The translations under genes and the position numbers were made by a program. From Reticulitermes speratus (lineage: Eukaryota; Arthropoda; Insecta; Blattodea; Rhinotermitidae): a stretch of DNA of 64,000 nucleotides. The stretch's first letter is position 1, and every line of letters begins with the position of its first letter. The notes beneath the pieces were generated by a model that was not told where the DNA came from, searched no databases, and saw nothing but the letters and a program-made list of their open reading frames with translations. Shown piece after piece: positions 54,346 to 64,000 of the stretch. The DNA is taken from assembly GCA_021186555.1 (NCBI GenBank), contig JAJKFL010000005.1, positions 3,907,321 through 3,971,320 on the forward strand, in the 5' to 3' direction.

Positions 54346-54914
54346 TACAGGGTTATTCAAAATGATTGTCGGGGTTTTAACAACTTGTCATACACAATGC
54401 ACTTGAGATAGGAGTATATGTATTTTTTTATTTAATAGAACAACACTCCAAGTTTTTGTGACACACCTTACAGGTGCTCTGTATGTGCACCCTTTGTGAT
54501 TCTACAAACATCAACACGATAATCGAGTTCGTTCCAAACTTTTTCTAGACGGCCTACCAGTGCTTTTCCTTTTACACACGCACCCTGTATCTTGTAACTG
54601 TGCACGCCACCTTCGAATGGAATTGTCAGATGGTGGTTGTTTACCGAATTTGGTGCGGAATTGCCGCTGGACAATTGTAACTGACCGACATTCATGAAAT
54701 GTAAGCACACAAAACGCCTTCTCACTGCCGTTCGCCGCCATCTTAGTAAACTGCGCTCCAAGCGGAGAAATGCATAACTACTGCACACCGTACATCATAA
54801 AAAAAAAACTTTGAGAATTTCTTGATCCATCGGTGCAACTATATACTCCTATCTCAAGTGTATTGTGTATGACAAGTTGTTAAAACCCCGACAATCATTT
54901 TGAATAACCCTGTA
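54346..54914 (-). mobile_element. Tc1/mariner-type element M2 with 71-bp terminal inverted repeats
   Basis: Ends TACAGGGTTATTCAAAATGA and TCATTTTGAATAACCCTGTA pair almost perfectly for about 71 bp; TA targets. The minus strand encodes the N-terminal helix-turn-helix part (FCVLTFHECRSVTIVQRQF, then PPSDNSIRRWRAQ) and then, in another frame, the extreme C-terminus (ELDYRVDVCRITKGAHTEHL). The whole catalytic DDE core is deleted. Non-autonomous deletion derivative. Confidence 0.9.
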
Positions 54915-55435
54915 CTAATGCGAATGTCTATTGAATTACGAATTCATTTCCATCGCACGAGTCTTGCATTAACTCCATAAAATCTTCAGTATGTATTCTG
55001 GCTTTTATATTCGAATTACTTTGACACTGAAATCACATTACGAACTACATTACTGAGTTAGACGTAAGCTTCTGTAGGTTTCTGCTGTGTTCCACAACAT
55101 GTAAAAGCTGTTTCAGACATCAAGTTAGATTTCAGTCATGTAAGCCATCTCGCTTGCTGTGAAACCGGACGATTCTTACTGGTTCATGTATCATCCCGGT
55201 AAATGCGTTTTGCTCAACGGAAATCTAATATGAGGTGTCCTTTATGATTTCCTTCTGTAAATATATTCAGATTATCAGTGAAATGTACAGAAATCCCTCG
55301 CCAATTCTCAGTTTCTGTTGGTATACAATTTTTTCAAATCGTGGTCCCTTCAAAGTCTGTTGGTCCCGGTCCTGACGTGTAAAAGGTTAGGGTAAAATTA
55401 TCCCTATGCACACTATGAAGGCATATAGTTGGGAG
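54915..55435. other. Non-coding stretch
   Basis: No supported feature. Confidence 0.35.
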
Positions 55436-55672
55436 TACAGGTGAAGTTCCACTCATTCCTGATCACGGCACTGGAGAGAAGTTAGCAGACAGCTACATAA
55501 CCCGGCCGCTTTATTCTCCGGTAAGATAAACACTGTGAGGCTGAGTGACCCCAGAGACGGTCTGGTCGTTCCGTAGAACAGAAAAATCTCTTGCCCTTAC
55601 AGGGATTCGAACCACGGATCGTCCAGCCGGTAGCCTAGTCGCCCTACCGATGCGATATCTCGGCTGTGTCTT
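55436..55672 (-). mobile_element. SINE-B copy with head
   Basis: The minus strand shows the B box (GGTTCGAATCCCTGTAAGGG), a head at 55620-55672 and the 'CGGCCGGGTTATG' body. It retains a tRNA-like head similar to the one at 4625. Old. Confidence 0.7.
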
Positions 55673-55880
55673 GGTCCTCACTTTGGGCTACATAACGGAG
55701 CTATAGGTCTTGCTTGCTGCATATTGCTTCTAACGTAATGTGTGTGTGTGTGTGATCTGTGTTCATCTTTCGTTGTACTGACTGGTACCCTTTGCATGCT
55801 GTATGTCTACCACATCTCCTTAGTCACCACACCATTCTCATCTGTGGATCTGCCACATGCATTGTTCTTCTTCCATTGTT

Positions 55881-56148
55881 ATTTTTTTTTCCAATGGCTC
55901 GACAGCCCCTTGGGGGCCTAGGCCGCCTCATTTTTTCGAGGCTTCACGATCACACACTTTTTAGACACACCACACTCGGTAGGACTCCTCTGTACGAGCG
56001 ACCAGCCCGACGCAGAGACCTCTACCTGACAACACACAACACTCACAACAGACAGACATCCATGCCCTAGGCGGGATTCGAACCCACAATGCCAGTAACC
56101 GAGCGGCCGCAGACCCACACATTAGACCGCGCGGCCACTGGGATCGGC
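55881..56148 (-). mobile_element. SINE-A copy 7
   Basis: Complete minus-strand copy, poly-T at 55881-55890 (= poly-A tail), head CCGATCCCAGTGGCCGCGCG at 56148. Confidence 0.92.
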
Positions 56149-56699
56149 TGCAGTGTTATACTTTTCGTAATTATTAATGTCCTGTTAAATTTACTGAATG
56201 TCCTCACCAGGCTGTCCTGTCCTCACAGTTACAGCCTCACTTCAGCTGGAGTGCCCCTCCTGGTAACTCAAAAATCATTGTGGACCGGGCCCTTCTTATT
56301 GCGTCTATACACAAACCTGGGTGCGGAGTCTGGACTGTAAGACACACCCATATAGTGTGCCGTATGGCACAGATGATGGCACCGACGGTTGTGTCATCAT
56401 CTGTCCGGCATTTGACAGGATATTACCTCAAATTAGGTCATGACCGCTACCTTACAAATCCTCTAAAATTCATCGTGCATAATTCGAGCTATTGAAAACG
56501 TCACATGAATAAACACAATAAGCCGGAGGTGAAGAGCTAAGGTCACACGAAGGGCCCGGGCGCTCCATTCCATTTGGCAAAAAGTTCTTACGGTGAGGAG
56601 TTGTTAGCCCCTAACCCAACCCCGAATCTAGAGGACCACCCCTTGTCGGGTGTCCGCGACTGCTTGTTCATTATAGTTGCACCAACCCTTCATATCGGT

Positions 56700-57172
56700 A
56701 AGCCCTCTCGTCTATCTTCTAGTTTTCTATGCAAAAATATGAAGATTAAGATAGCCTATACAGAACATAATGTTGCTTGTTTTGTATGGGTGTGACACTT
56801 GGTCGCTCACATTAAGGGACATAGGCTGAGGGTGTTCGAGAATAGGGTGCTGAGGGAGATATTTGGGTCTGAGAGGGACAAGGTAACAGGGGAGTGGAGA
56901 AGACTACATAACGAGAACTTTATGCTCTGTAGTCCTCACTAAATATTATCCGGGTGATGAAATCAATGAGAATGAGATGGACGGGGCATGTAGCACGTAT
57001 TGGAGAGGTGATTACAGGGGTTTGGTGGGGAAACCTAAGGGAAAGAGACTACTTAGAAGACCTAAGCGTGGATGGACTGGAATGATCTGGCTGTGGATAG
57101 GGTCAGATGGCGGGGAATTTCTTGACTAGCTTCTCAAGGAGGACTCTGCTCCATGGAGTTAGTGAGTTAGTT
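56700..57172 (+). pseudogene. LINE group 2 fragment
   Basis: Contains TGTATGGGTGTGACACTTGG (CETW region), AGGCTGAGGGTGTTCGAGAA, GAATGAGATGGACGGGGCAT and the 3' end CTCTGCTCCATGGAGTTAGT. Several deletions break the frame. The tail is two TTAG-like units. Confidence 0.85.
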
Positions 57173-57230
57173 CATGCCAAACGACTGCATTGCTGGCATT
57201 ACTTCCTCTATTTAGAATCTGGATATTCAG

Positions 57231-57482
57231 CCGATCCCAGTGGCCGCGCGGTCTAAGGCGTGGGTTTGCGGCCACTCGCTTGCTGGGATTGCGGGTTCGA
57301 ATCCCGCCGTGGGCATGGATGTCTGTCTCTTGTGAGTGTTGTGTGTTGTCAGGTAGAGGTCTCTGCGACGGGCTGATCACTCGTCCAGAGGAGTCCTACC
57401 GAGTGTGGTGTGTCTAAGTGTGATCGTGAAGGCAATGAGGAAGCCTAGGCCCACTATGGGCTGTCGAGCCGCTGGGGGAAAA
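57231..57482 (+). mobile_element. SINE-A copy 8
   Basis: Complete head and B box. The tail is short and not pure A (GCTGGGGGAAAA). Perfect 9-bp duplication GATATTCAG at 57222-57230 and 57483-57491. Confidence 0.93.
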
Positions 57483-57491
57483 GATATTCAG

Positions 57492-58120
57492 TTAAGTCAC
57501 AACGCGATCTCCGCCTCACAGGATGTTATGTCCTAATGCGTAGTTCAAGGAACGGAAATGATCACTGGCGAACGCAGATCATTTTGCAGGATATTCAGTA
57601 GTTAAATCTGATTAACTCTTACAGCTTTGTGTTCACTTCTTAATTTAACATAAAAACTCGGACTTTTTTCCTTACCGTTACAATATTATGACAGGCTCGT
57701 ACATCAGGAGCAACTTCATAAATGTTGCCTTTTAAAGTGTCGACTGTGTGTATAAGCAAATGACTTGCTGTTATGTTAAACGTAATGCAGTGTGACCAAC
57801 ATATCTGCATGGTTGGTTCCGATGCTTAAACTATAATTTGCCCGTAATTGCGTGACTTCAACTGCCATTAAGTTCACACGAGAGATACAAAATATCGATC
57901 GTCTATTTTTTTTTTGCAATATTCGGCTGCCACTGTGCACAACATTTAATCCATATTTGCGCCTGTATTAGGGTCTATAACGCGAGTACCCTTAAACGGT
58001 CGTTTAGTCGCCAGAAGTGTGCAGTTTTGTATCCATTTACGTTGTCATTATTTTCCTCACATTATAGCGAGGTCTGTTAACGTTCACTGAGGCTTTAAGG
58101 AGTAATAATAATAATTGTGA
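57492..58120. other. Non-coding stretch
   Basis: No supported feature. Confidence 0.35.
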
Positions 58121-58124
58121 CTAT

Positions 58125-58288
58125 CAGGGGTACACAAAGTCCGGGCGCTAGGTGGCAGAGCACTTAAATTTTGTACGGTGGCCCCTAATGTTTGTGGGTC
58201 CTCAGTGTGGAACCTGCTTCATGTCACCCCTTCTGGCGACCAGAATTTTGAGATTGTTCCTGCATTTTGGATAATTTGTGTACCCCTG
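58125..58288. mobile_element. hAT MITE family H, copy 1
   Basis: 164 bp; CAGGGGTACACAAA and TTTGTGTACCCCTG ends. The internal segment is related, inverted, to 61487-61651 (shared GTGACATGAAG / GTGACGTGAAA). No coding; duplication unclear. Confidence 0.8.
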
Positions 58289-58595
58289 GACTGGACAATT
58301 TTTTCGTAAAATATTTTAAACGCACACAGCATCCCACTTAATTTTTTCCCTCACTGGGGTAGCCGTCGCGGGAACTTTGCCCTATACGAAGCTACAATCG
58401 CCGGGGATTCAGAGTCCGTATTTCACCTGCATATTACCTTGTTTCTTACAAGAGTCTGGACGTGCTGATCTCCAGCTTGTAAGCAGGGTTCGCATTCTGT
58501 AGAAATATAGGGAGGGTGTTTCTATTTCTGCTTGACGATAAGCGCCGCCTCGACGCTCTAATGAGTTTTTATTAGACCTGCTAAAGGTTATTATC

Positions 58596-58857
58596 GCCGA
58601 TCCCAGTGGCCGTGCGGTCTAAGGCGCGGGTCTTCGGCCGCTCGCTTACTAGGATCGTGGGTTCGAATCCCACCGGGGGCATGGATGTCTGTCTCTTGTG
58701 AGTGTTGTGTGTTGTCAGGTAGAGGTCTCTGCGACGGGCTGGTCCCTCGTCCAGATGAGTCCTACCGAGTGTGATGTGTCTCAAATGTGTGTGATCGTGA
58801 AGCCTCGAAAAATGAGGCGGCCTAGGCCCCCAGGGGGCTGTCGAGCCAAAAAAAAAA
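58596..58857 (+). mobile_element. SINE-A copy 9
   Basis: Complete: CCGATCCCAGTGGCCGTGCG head, B box, GAGCCAAAAAAAAAA tail. Perfect 9-bp duplication GTTATTATC at 58587-58595 and 58858-58866. Confidence 0.95.
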
Positions 58858-59169
58858 GTTATTATCACTGTGATCTTTTGTCTAGCTCCCGTTATCGACT
58901 GTTAAACCTCCCCAAGACGCGGCATGCGACGCAACGCTGGCGGAGCGTTGGGCCGGTGCTTGTCGATCAAGCAGGAAAAGAAACACATCATCACAACACA
59001 ACATCAGGATTGAGTAGAACTTGTGCACTACATGACCATAGAAACTTCCGCGTTGGAGCGTCAGGGACAAAGAGAAGCTTTAATGCTGTAATAACCAGGA
59101 AGTATATTGGTTTAATGACATTGTCTCAACTGCAGAAGCTATTTATTCCGTGGTTGGATGAGAGAATGT

Positions 59170-59800
59170 ACTTAGTACACATTACATTTTTCAGGTCAGA
59201 AATTCTGTCTCGAAACACTGAATTAAAACTATACAAAACCCCAACAGGACCCGTACTGACTTACAGGTCAGAAGGCTGGACAACAACCACGGAAGGAGAA
59301 ATAAGGAGAACGCCGGAGAATGAGTACAAACAAGGAGATAAAGGACATATTACAAGGGGCAGATATTGTAAAATTTATACAGTCCCTCCTACTGAGATGG
59401 TATGGTCATGTTGAAAGAATGCGAAACAGAGAATGTCAAAACAAATTGCAATGCCTTTTCTTTTTCTTCTTGGACTTCTTGACCCTTGAAGATGGGACCG
59501 ATAGGTTGTCCCGAAACGTCGGTACAGGCCTACCAGTTAACGCTACGTAATGTCGCAGATCTCATCTGTATCGCGGCGGAAGCCTGAGATCACGCAAATT
59601 TGCAACAGTTACAATGGAAGGAAGAAGGAAAAGAGGAAGACCACGTAAAAGAGGGAGGGACAAGGTTGAAGAGGATTTAAATATAATGGGAATGAAAAAT
59701 AGGCAGTCAATGGCTAGAGACCGTCGGGAATGGAGATAGATTGTATTGGAAGCCAAGGTCCACAACGGACTGTAGTGCCTGAGAAGGAGAAGCTGAAAGG
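59170..59800 (+). pseudogene. LINE group 3 fragment, interrupted
   Basis: Reads RSEILSRNTELKLYKTPTGP, then (frame-shifted) LLRWYGHVERMRNRECQNK, and after an interruption at about 59460-59600, MEGRRKRGRPRKRGRDKVEE then MGMKNRQSMARDRREWR. It is the end of a LINE ORF2. The interruption holds a PLE-like piece (see next entry). Confidence 0.8.
59489..59535 (+). ncRNA. Divergent hammerhead-like motif
   Basis: CTTGAAGA, then stem II GGGAC/GTCCC with a nine-base loop, then GAAACGTCGG. The CTGANGA core is altered (extra T) and stem III is lost, so it is probably inactive. It lies within the insert that splits LINE group 3. Confidence 0.4.
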
Positions 59801-60504
59801 GTGATAGTGCAGTGAGAAGTGATAAGGTGTCCTGAGGAAGAGATTGTGGCCTATTTAAATATACCGTATGTGTGAGAATTATCGTGCAGGTACCGAAACA
59901 ACACAGCATTCAGACAACAGCCCGTTCCACTGCGCTGCTAGTTGACCTGCATAGCTCAGCGTTACTGAATTATTCAAGCTAAAGAGATAAGAGAATTGCT
60001 GTCACAGTCTAAACTTTACTCCACAGATTCGGGTGCAGTAAATTTAACACAGTTGGAAGAAAATGGTTAAGAAGAGACAAGACAAACAGAAATGTGTGTT
60101 AGCAGGACTCCGATATCACAAGTGCGTTGCCCTAACCACTAAGTACGTGTTTTGTATCACTTGATATCTCTTTGTGTATTGTTTACCGGAAACGGAATTG
60201 CTTCAGTTAATCGATGTTTGAAGATGAGAAAGAAGTCCTTCTGGTGGCGGGCAGTGTGGATAGAGAGCGGTAACTTTTTGCCACTACTGTACCGCGGTTA
60301 ATCTACGTCGACTGTGGACGACTTGATGGGTTTTGTGTGGCATTTTAACAAAACAGAAATGCCACAGCGATCATTCTTCATAGCACTTCCACAGGGTGTG
60401 GACATAAATTTTCAGCGGCATGACTTCTATGCTGGAAGACAGTCTGCAGCAAGAAAAGTATGACATTAAGGCATGTAGTGGAAGTGGGATGATAGCTTCA
60501 CTTT
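59801..60504. other. Non-coding stretch
   Basis: No supported gene. A SINE-head-like segment on the minus strand near 60105-60150 (ACTTAGTGGTTAGGGCA) is too decayed to classify. Confidence 0.35.
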
Positions 60505-60735
60505 TTATTAACCATTACACTAGATGGAGGTGAGTGGTCAGCTTCACGCCCCGGTCGCTTTATTCCCCGGGAAAGAAAGCACAGTTCTCATTCAGTAGGA
60601 GGCTGGATTGGCCCCAGAGTCTGTTTGGACGTTTTAGAGAAGAGAGAAATGTGGGGCTTTTGCCGGAAATGGAACGCCGGAAATGCTATAGCTTGTAGCC
60701 TAGTCTCTATACCGACTGAGTTATCGGGGCACGCC
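60505..60735 (-). mobile_element. SINE-B copy
   Basis: Minus strand: CCGATAACTCAGTCGGTATA head, then CAGCCTCCTACTGAATGAG and ATAAAGCGACCGGGGCG body, then the ACCTCCATCTAGTGTAATGG end. Moderately diverged. Confidence 0.75.
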
Positions 60736-60756
60736 GGACAGTGACACTGTCTGTTA

Positions 60757-60838
60757 TACAGGGAATACACAAAAGAATGGTGCGGTTTTAATAGTGAACA
60801 CTATTAAAACCTCACCATTCTTTTGTGTATGCCCTGTA
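60757..60838. mobile_element. Palindromic MITE P, copy 2
   Basis: 82 bp including TA ends. Arms CAGGGAATACACAAAAGAAT then GGTGCGGTTTTAATAGTG pair with CACTATTAAAACCTCACCAT and onward. It is more palindromic than copy 1 (arms of nearly 38 bp). Confidence 0.9.
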
Positions 60839-60906
60839 CATTACCAAACCATAATGTATATTATTACGTTGTGTACATCGTCTCTGATGCCAGTAATCTT
60901 GTAACC

Positions 60907-61353
60907 CAGTGGTTCCCAAAGTGTGCTCCTTGAATCTCAAGGGATCCGCGACCAGTTCCCAGGGGGTCCGTGGATACATTTCTGTAATAGTTACTTTGGA
61001 ATTTACTTATTTTCTAAATTAAAGGAATAATGTCTTGTTAAAAATAATCGCGGGACTTCTTTAATTGGAGATATATTTATTTCGTATGGCCGTTAGAATA
61101 TCTAATTAAGATACTTCCTGTACCAACGAAGCTATCGAGTCATTTTAATTAAGGTCAAATCATGCAATGCATTGTTAGGTATGCTACTGGTATGTATTTG
61201 TAACTTTCTAAAAGCAGTTCTGTGATATCGATTTTTAATTTTGGATTCCTTTTATCCGGACACACTATATTTACATGAGCAAGGATGTGAGGATCCGTGG
61301 TTATTTTTCGAAGCCAAAAGGGGTCTGCGAGCAAAAATGTTTGGGAAACACTG
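60907..61353. mobile_element. hAT MITE with perfect duplication
   Basis: 447 bp; CAGTGGTTCCCAAAGTGTG start and TGTTTGGGAAACACTG end; perfect 8-bp duplication TTGTAACC (60899-60906 and 61354-61361). No transposase. The terminus resembles the 38-bp minisatellite unit at 8279. Confidence 0.93.
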
Positions 61354-61486
61354 TTGTAACCGACATTTTTCTGCAGTAAGGCTGGTTGCCATTTAATTAC
61401 GATTTATTGTGCTTGATTATATTTCTTGTACATTTAGCCAATTAGAATACTCTTTGATGTTGTTGTAATTGTAATATTGTTTATAT

Positions 61487-61651
61487 GAGGGGTGCACAAA
61501 TTTTCCTAAACTCTAGGAGCCACCTCCAAATTACTGGTGTCAGAAGGGTGACGTGAAAGAAGTTCCATACTGAGGTTACACAAACATCAGGTGTAACAGT
61601 ACAAAATGTAGTCTCCACGACGAACTGGCGCCAAGGATTTGTGCACCCCTG
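61487..61651. mobile_element. hAT MITE family H, copy 2
   Basis: 165 bp; GAGGGGTGCACAAATTTT and ATTTGTGCACCCCTG ends (first base changed from C to G). Near-duplicate flanks GTTTATAT / CTTTATTT. Inverted relative to copy 1. Confidence 0.78.
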
Positions 61652-61703
61652 CTTTATTTTTGTTGAAGCATTTTCTTTATTTAGTGAATGTAACATTTTT
61701 AGG

Positions 61704-61968
61704 GCCGATCCCTGTGGCCGTGCGGTCTAAGGCGTGGGTCTTCGGCCGCTCGCTTACTAGGATCGTGGGTTCAAATCCCACCGGGGGCATGGATGTCTGT
61801 CTGTTGTGAGTGTTGTGTGTTGTCAGGTAGAGGTCTCTGCGACGAGCTGGTCCCTCGTCCAGAGGAGTCCTACCGACTGTGGTGTGTCTCAAATGTGTGT
61901 GATCGTGAAACCTCGACGAAACGAGGAGGCCCAGGCCCATATAGGGCTGTCGAGCCAAAGAAAAAAAA
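61704..61968 (+). mobile_element. SINE-A copy 10
   Basis: Complete, perfect 12-bp duplication AACATTTTTAGG at 61692-61703 and 61969-61980. B box has one change (GGGTTCAAATCCCACCGG). Confidence 0.95.
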
Positions 61969-61984
61969 AACATTTTTAGGATGA

Positions 61985-62660
61985 TGCTGTTTCACGTGAT
62001 ACATGCAGTTTTTAACATATTTTTCTGAAACTACTTTGTATGGTGTCTCAAAAGGCCCTCTAGTATTTCTGCGTGTAATTTGAAGTGTATTTGCTTTCGT
62101 GTTAACGGTATTGACGTGTAGATCGACGAACTGTGTGAACACACAGCACACGTTCTGACCACAGCTTCGCAAAACTGTATACTGAATTTGAATTTCAAGG
62201 AAGTCCAGTATGTTAACTCAATCACATACGTACGATTAATGCTATTAGCTCTTGTCAATGTGCAGTGACGTGTCACATTTCCTTCTGACAGTCCGCCGTT
62301 TAGCTGCTAATCTACCAATCGTGTCTGTACGAGTAACACTACAAACTTGGTCTCGGCTTATATGTACAACTACATACTGCTTATCTTTATTAATTCCTGT
62401 AATTGAATTTTCGCAGGTCAGGATTTGAAGGATCTGATGTGGGAAATACTTTTGGGTCATCATATGGATTTCCGGACTTTACAGGTAGCAGGAGTAACCA
62501 CATTGACGCTTATGCAATGCTGCCTGTACTTCAGTAATAGATTGAAAAGGAGTTAATTATCCCACGTGTTTAAATACATAATCAACATAATTGCATTCGT
62601 TCTGCATGAGTTATTGTAATCGGAGACAGGCCTGCAATACCGTTTGTTGGAACTAGCTGC
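61985..62660. other. Non-coding stretch
   Basis: No supported feature. Confidence 0.35.
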
Positions 62661-62665
62661 ATTTG

Positions 62666-63205
62666 TACAGGGTGATTCAGGAGGAAAGGTCAATATTTTG
62701 GGACGTGATAGTATCAGTCATTGTGAGAAAAAATGTTCGTATGAGCACGTGTCTAATTCTGAATGGTTACGGAAATAGAGCAGTTTAAATCTACAAATAC
62801 AAAATCATTGTCAATCGTAATAAAGAAAGAGAAATTACTTACAGTTCGCAATAAATGTTCGAAAATCCCACCGTCAACCTCAGTGCACTTTGCAACTCGT
62901 GTGCGAAGATCGCGTGCTGTTCGTCTCAGTTGATCTTCACGTATCTTTATGCAGGCAGCAGCATCCTAAATGCGAGCGAGCAATTCGTCTGTGTATCCAG
63001 CTTTGTTTTGTACAGTTCGCTCTTTATCCAACCCCACAAACAAAAATCTAATGGGGAGGGAAGAACATTGCGGCCCAAATTCAAACTACTCTAGCTCGGT
63101 AACCGTTTAAAACTAGACACATATTAATATGAACCTTTTTGTTCTTACAGGGACCGGTACTATCACCTCCTGAATTATTGCCCTTTCATCCTGAATCACC
63201 CTGTA
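62666..63205 (-). mobile_element. Tc1/mariner-type element M1, copy 2
   Basis: 540 bp with TACAGGGTGATTCAGGAGG / ATCCTGAATCACCCTGTA ends and TA targets. The minus strand keeps the transposase C-terminus (DLRTRVAKCTEV then GGIFEHL). It lacks the hAT MITE found in copy 1, so it records the empty site. Confidence 0.9.
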
Positions 63206-63498
63206 TAAATTAAATTAAGAAATGGAGTGTCGTTCACAACTCATTTCTTCAGTGGATCAATAAAATTGTCTAAAAATAGCCCTGCCAGACGACTGCCTTA
63301 TTTGTTTTACTAAAACACGAACGGATGTCTCGTCTTCAGAACAGAACACCAGTTGTCAGTCGCATCACAGGTTTCCGAATTATCATGGCCACTCTCTAAT
63401 ATTTCAGAGAACCGCAGATACTCGAATAACGTGGCGAAAAAGAATTCGGAACACTCGACTGAAATGTTTAATGCAGAGGGAAGATATTTGTATGTATA

Positions 63499-63520
63499 AT
63501 ATATATATATATATATATAT
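63499..63520. repeat. (TA)n microsatellite at SINE-D left edge
   Basis: Eleven TA units. With the (TA)n at 63937-63962 it brackets SINE-D, so the SINE inserted into a TA repeat. Confidence 0.85.
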
Positions 63521-63936
63521 TCTTCTTCCATGGCGTTACAGCCCGGGGTGGGCCAAAGCCTCCTTCTTTTGGGATTTCATCCCGAAGGTTTCCTGGTCGG
63601 TAAGTGTGCATTCTGTAGTGAGTGGCCGGCTCACTGACCGCACAAGTTTTTGCTCAATCCTGATGTGACTGCCAGAGCCATCTGGCAGGCAGTCAGGAGA
63701 CTTGGGTGAGAAATGGCCGCTTGAATTTTGCTTACGGACATTACTGGTCCTATTCATGCCCGAAGGTTCTTTTACATGCCGTAAATCTACGACATGGGAC
63801 TGACGGCTTTACTTCCCCTCCGAAGGAAGTGGTGCTCCGGATTTTTATCACCCTTATAAATCCATCGCCCTCGGTCGGGATCGAACCTGCGAACCTTGGG
63901 TCCAGTGGCGAGTACGCTAACCACTAGTCGACCGAG
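63521..63936 (-). mobile_element. SINE-D (tRNA-derived)
   Basis: The minus strand starts CTCGGTCGACTAGTGGTTAG (A box) with the B box AGGTTCGATCCCGACCGAGG, then about 330 bp of body ending CCATGGAAGAAGAATATA. Head architecture is that of a tRNA; body unlike SINE-A, -B and -C. The microsatellites form its flanks. Confidence 0.85.
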
Positions 63937-63967
<31 letters not shown>

Positions 63968-64000
63968 CCTTTACATCGACCAAGCCGTATCGCGACAATT
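63937..64000. repeat. (TA)n and window end
   Basis: TA repeat to 63962, then 38 bases of unique sequence to the window edge. Confidence 0.8.

Noticed and set aside
54468..54788. 106-codon minus ORF as a host gene
   Set aside because: It lies wholly within Tc1/mariner-type element M2, and only its last 20 codons are transposase-like.
58698..59414. 238-codon + strand ORF
   Set aside because: It is a chance fusion of SINE-A body, unique sequence and a LINE group 3 fragment; no single protein.
36880..61973. Several ORFs containing GFEPTI or similar
   Set aside because: GFEPTI is the translation of the SINE-A B box region on the reverse strand, not a conserved protein motif here.

Overview
This window is nuclear DNA of a repeat-rich, A+T-rich animal, almost certainly an insect. 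Genes are sparse, with short exons, GT-AG introns and long non-coding stretches. Nearly everything else is a graveyard of transposons: tRNA-derived SINEs, several LINE groups, hAT and Tc1/mariner-type MITEs, and Penelope-like (PLE) fold-back elements. The mixture, and above all the ten-copy SINE whose B box is often mis-translated as 'GFEPTI', resembles cockroach/termite (Blattodea) genomes. That assignment is my inference, not something the window proves.

Layout. 0-4 kb: 3' part of a C2H2 zinc-finger gene (coding exon 2996-3676, + strand). 4-16 kb: non-coding, with SINEs, a 38-bp minisatellite built from a hAT-end-like unit, and a LINE fragment at 14.8-15.5 kb. 16.4-20.5 kb: a complete three-exon RING-H2 ubiquitin ligase gene, orthologous to RNF181, 145 residues, introns littered with SINE/LINE insertions. 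22.4 kb: an unidentified terminal-exon-like ORF. 28.3-29.1 kb, minus strand: two short single-pass membrane-protein ORFs 89 bp apart, probably one bicistronic transcript, whose downstream end is formed by a PLE fold-back. 30.0 kb: a 102+102 bp perfect palindrome with a 15-bp target-site duplication. 30.8-32.2 kb: dead RNase H-bearing LINE. 34-64 kb: no convincing host gene. This half holds all ten copies of SINE-A, four copies of a ~520-bp repeat (family E), nested fold-back elements, hAT and Tc1/mariner MITEs with clear target-site duplications, a pogo/Tigger transposase relic and more LINE fragments.

The standout system is the set of fold-back elements at 28.0, 30.0, 33.3, 37.8, 38.3-39.0 (two nested), 43.2, 47.8 and 51.6 kb, plus solo motifs at 29.4 and 39.1 kb. 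Most carry a short type-I hammerhead ribozyme motif: CUGANGA, a 4-6 bp stem II, GAAAC, a 2-bp stem III, then GUA or GUU before a 3-6 bp stem I. The copy at 47.8 kb has the same arms as the 30.0-kb palindrome but encloses a GIY-YIG endonuclease fragment. That ties the family directly to Penelope-like retroelements. Hammerhead motifs in PLEs are known; the fold-back arrangement, with ribozymes on opposite strands of one palindrome and one element inserted inside the ribozyme of another, is the part worth pursuing.
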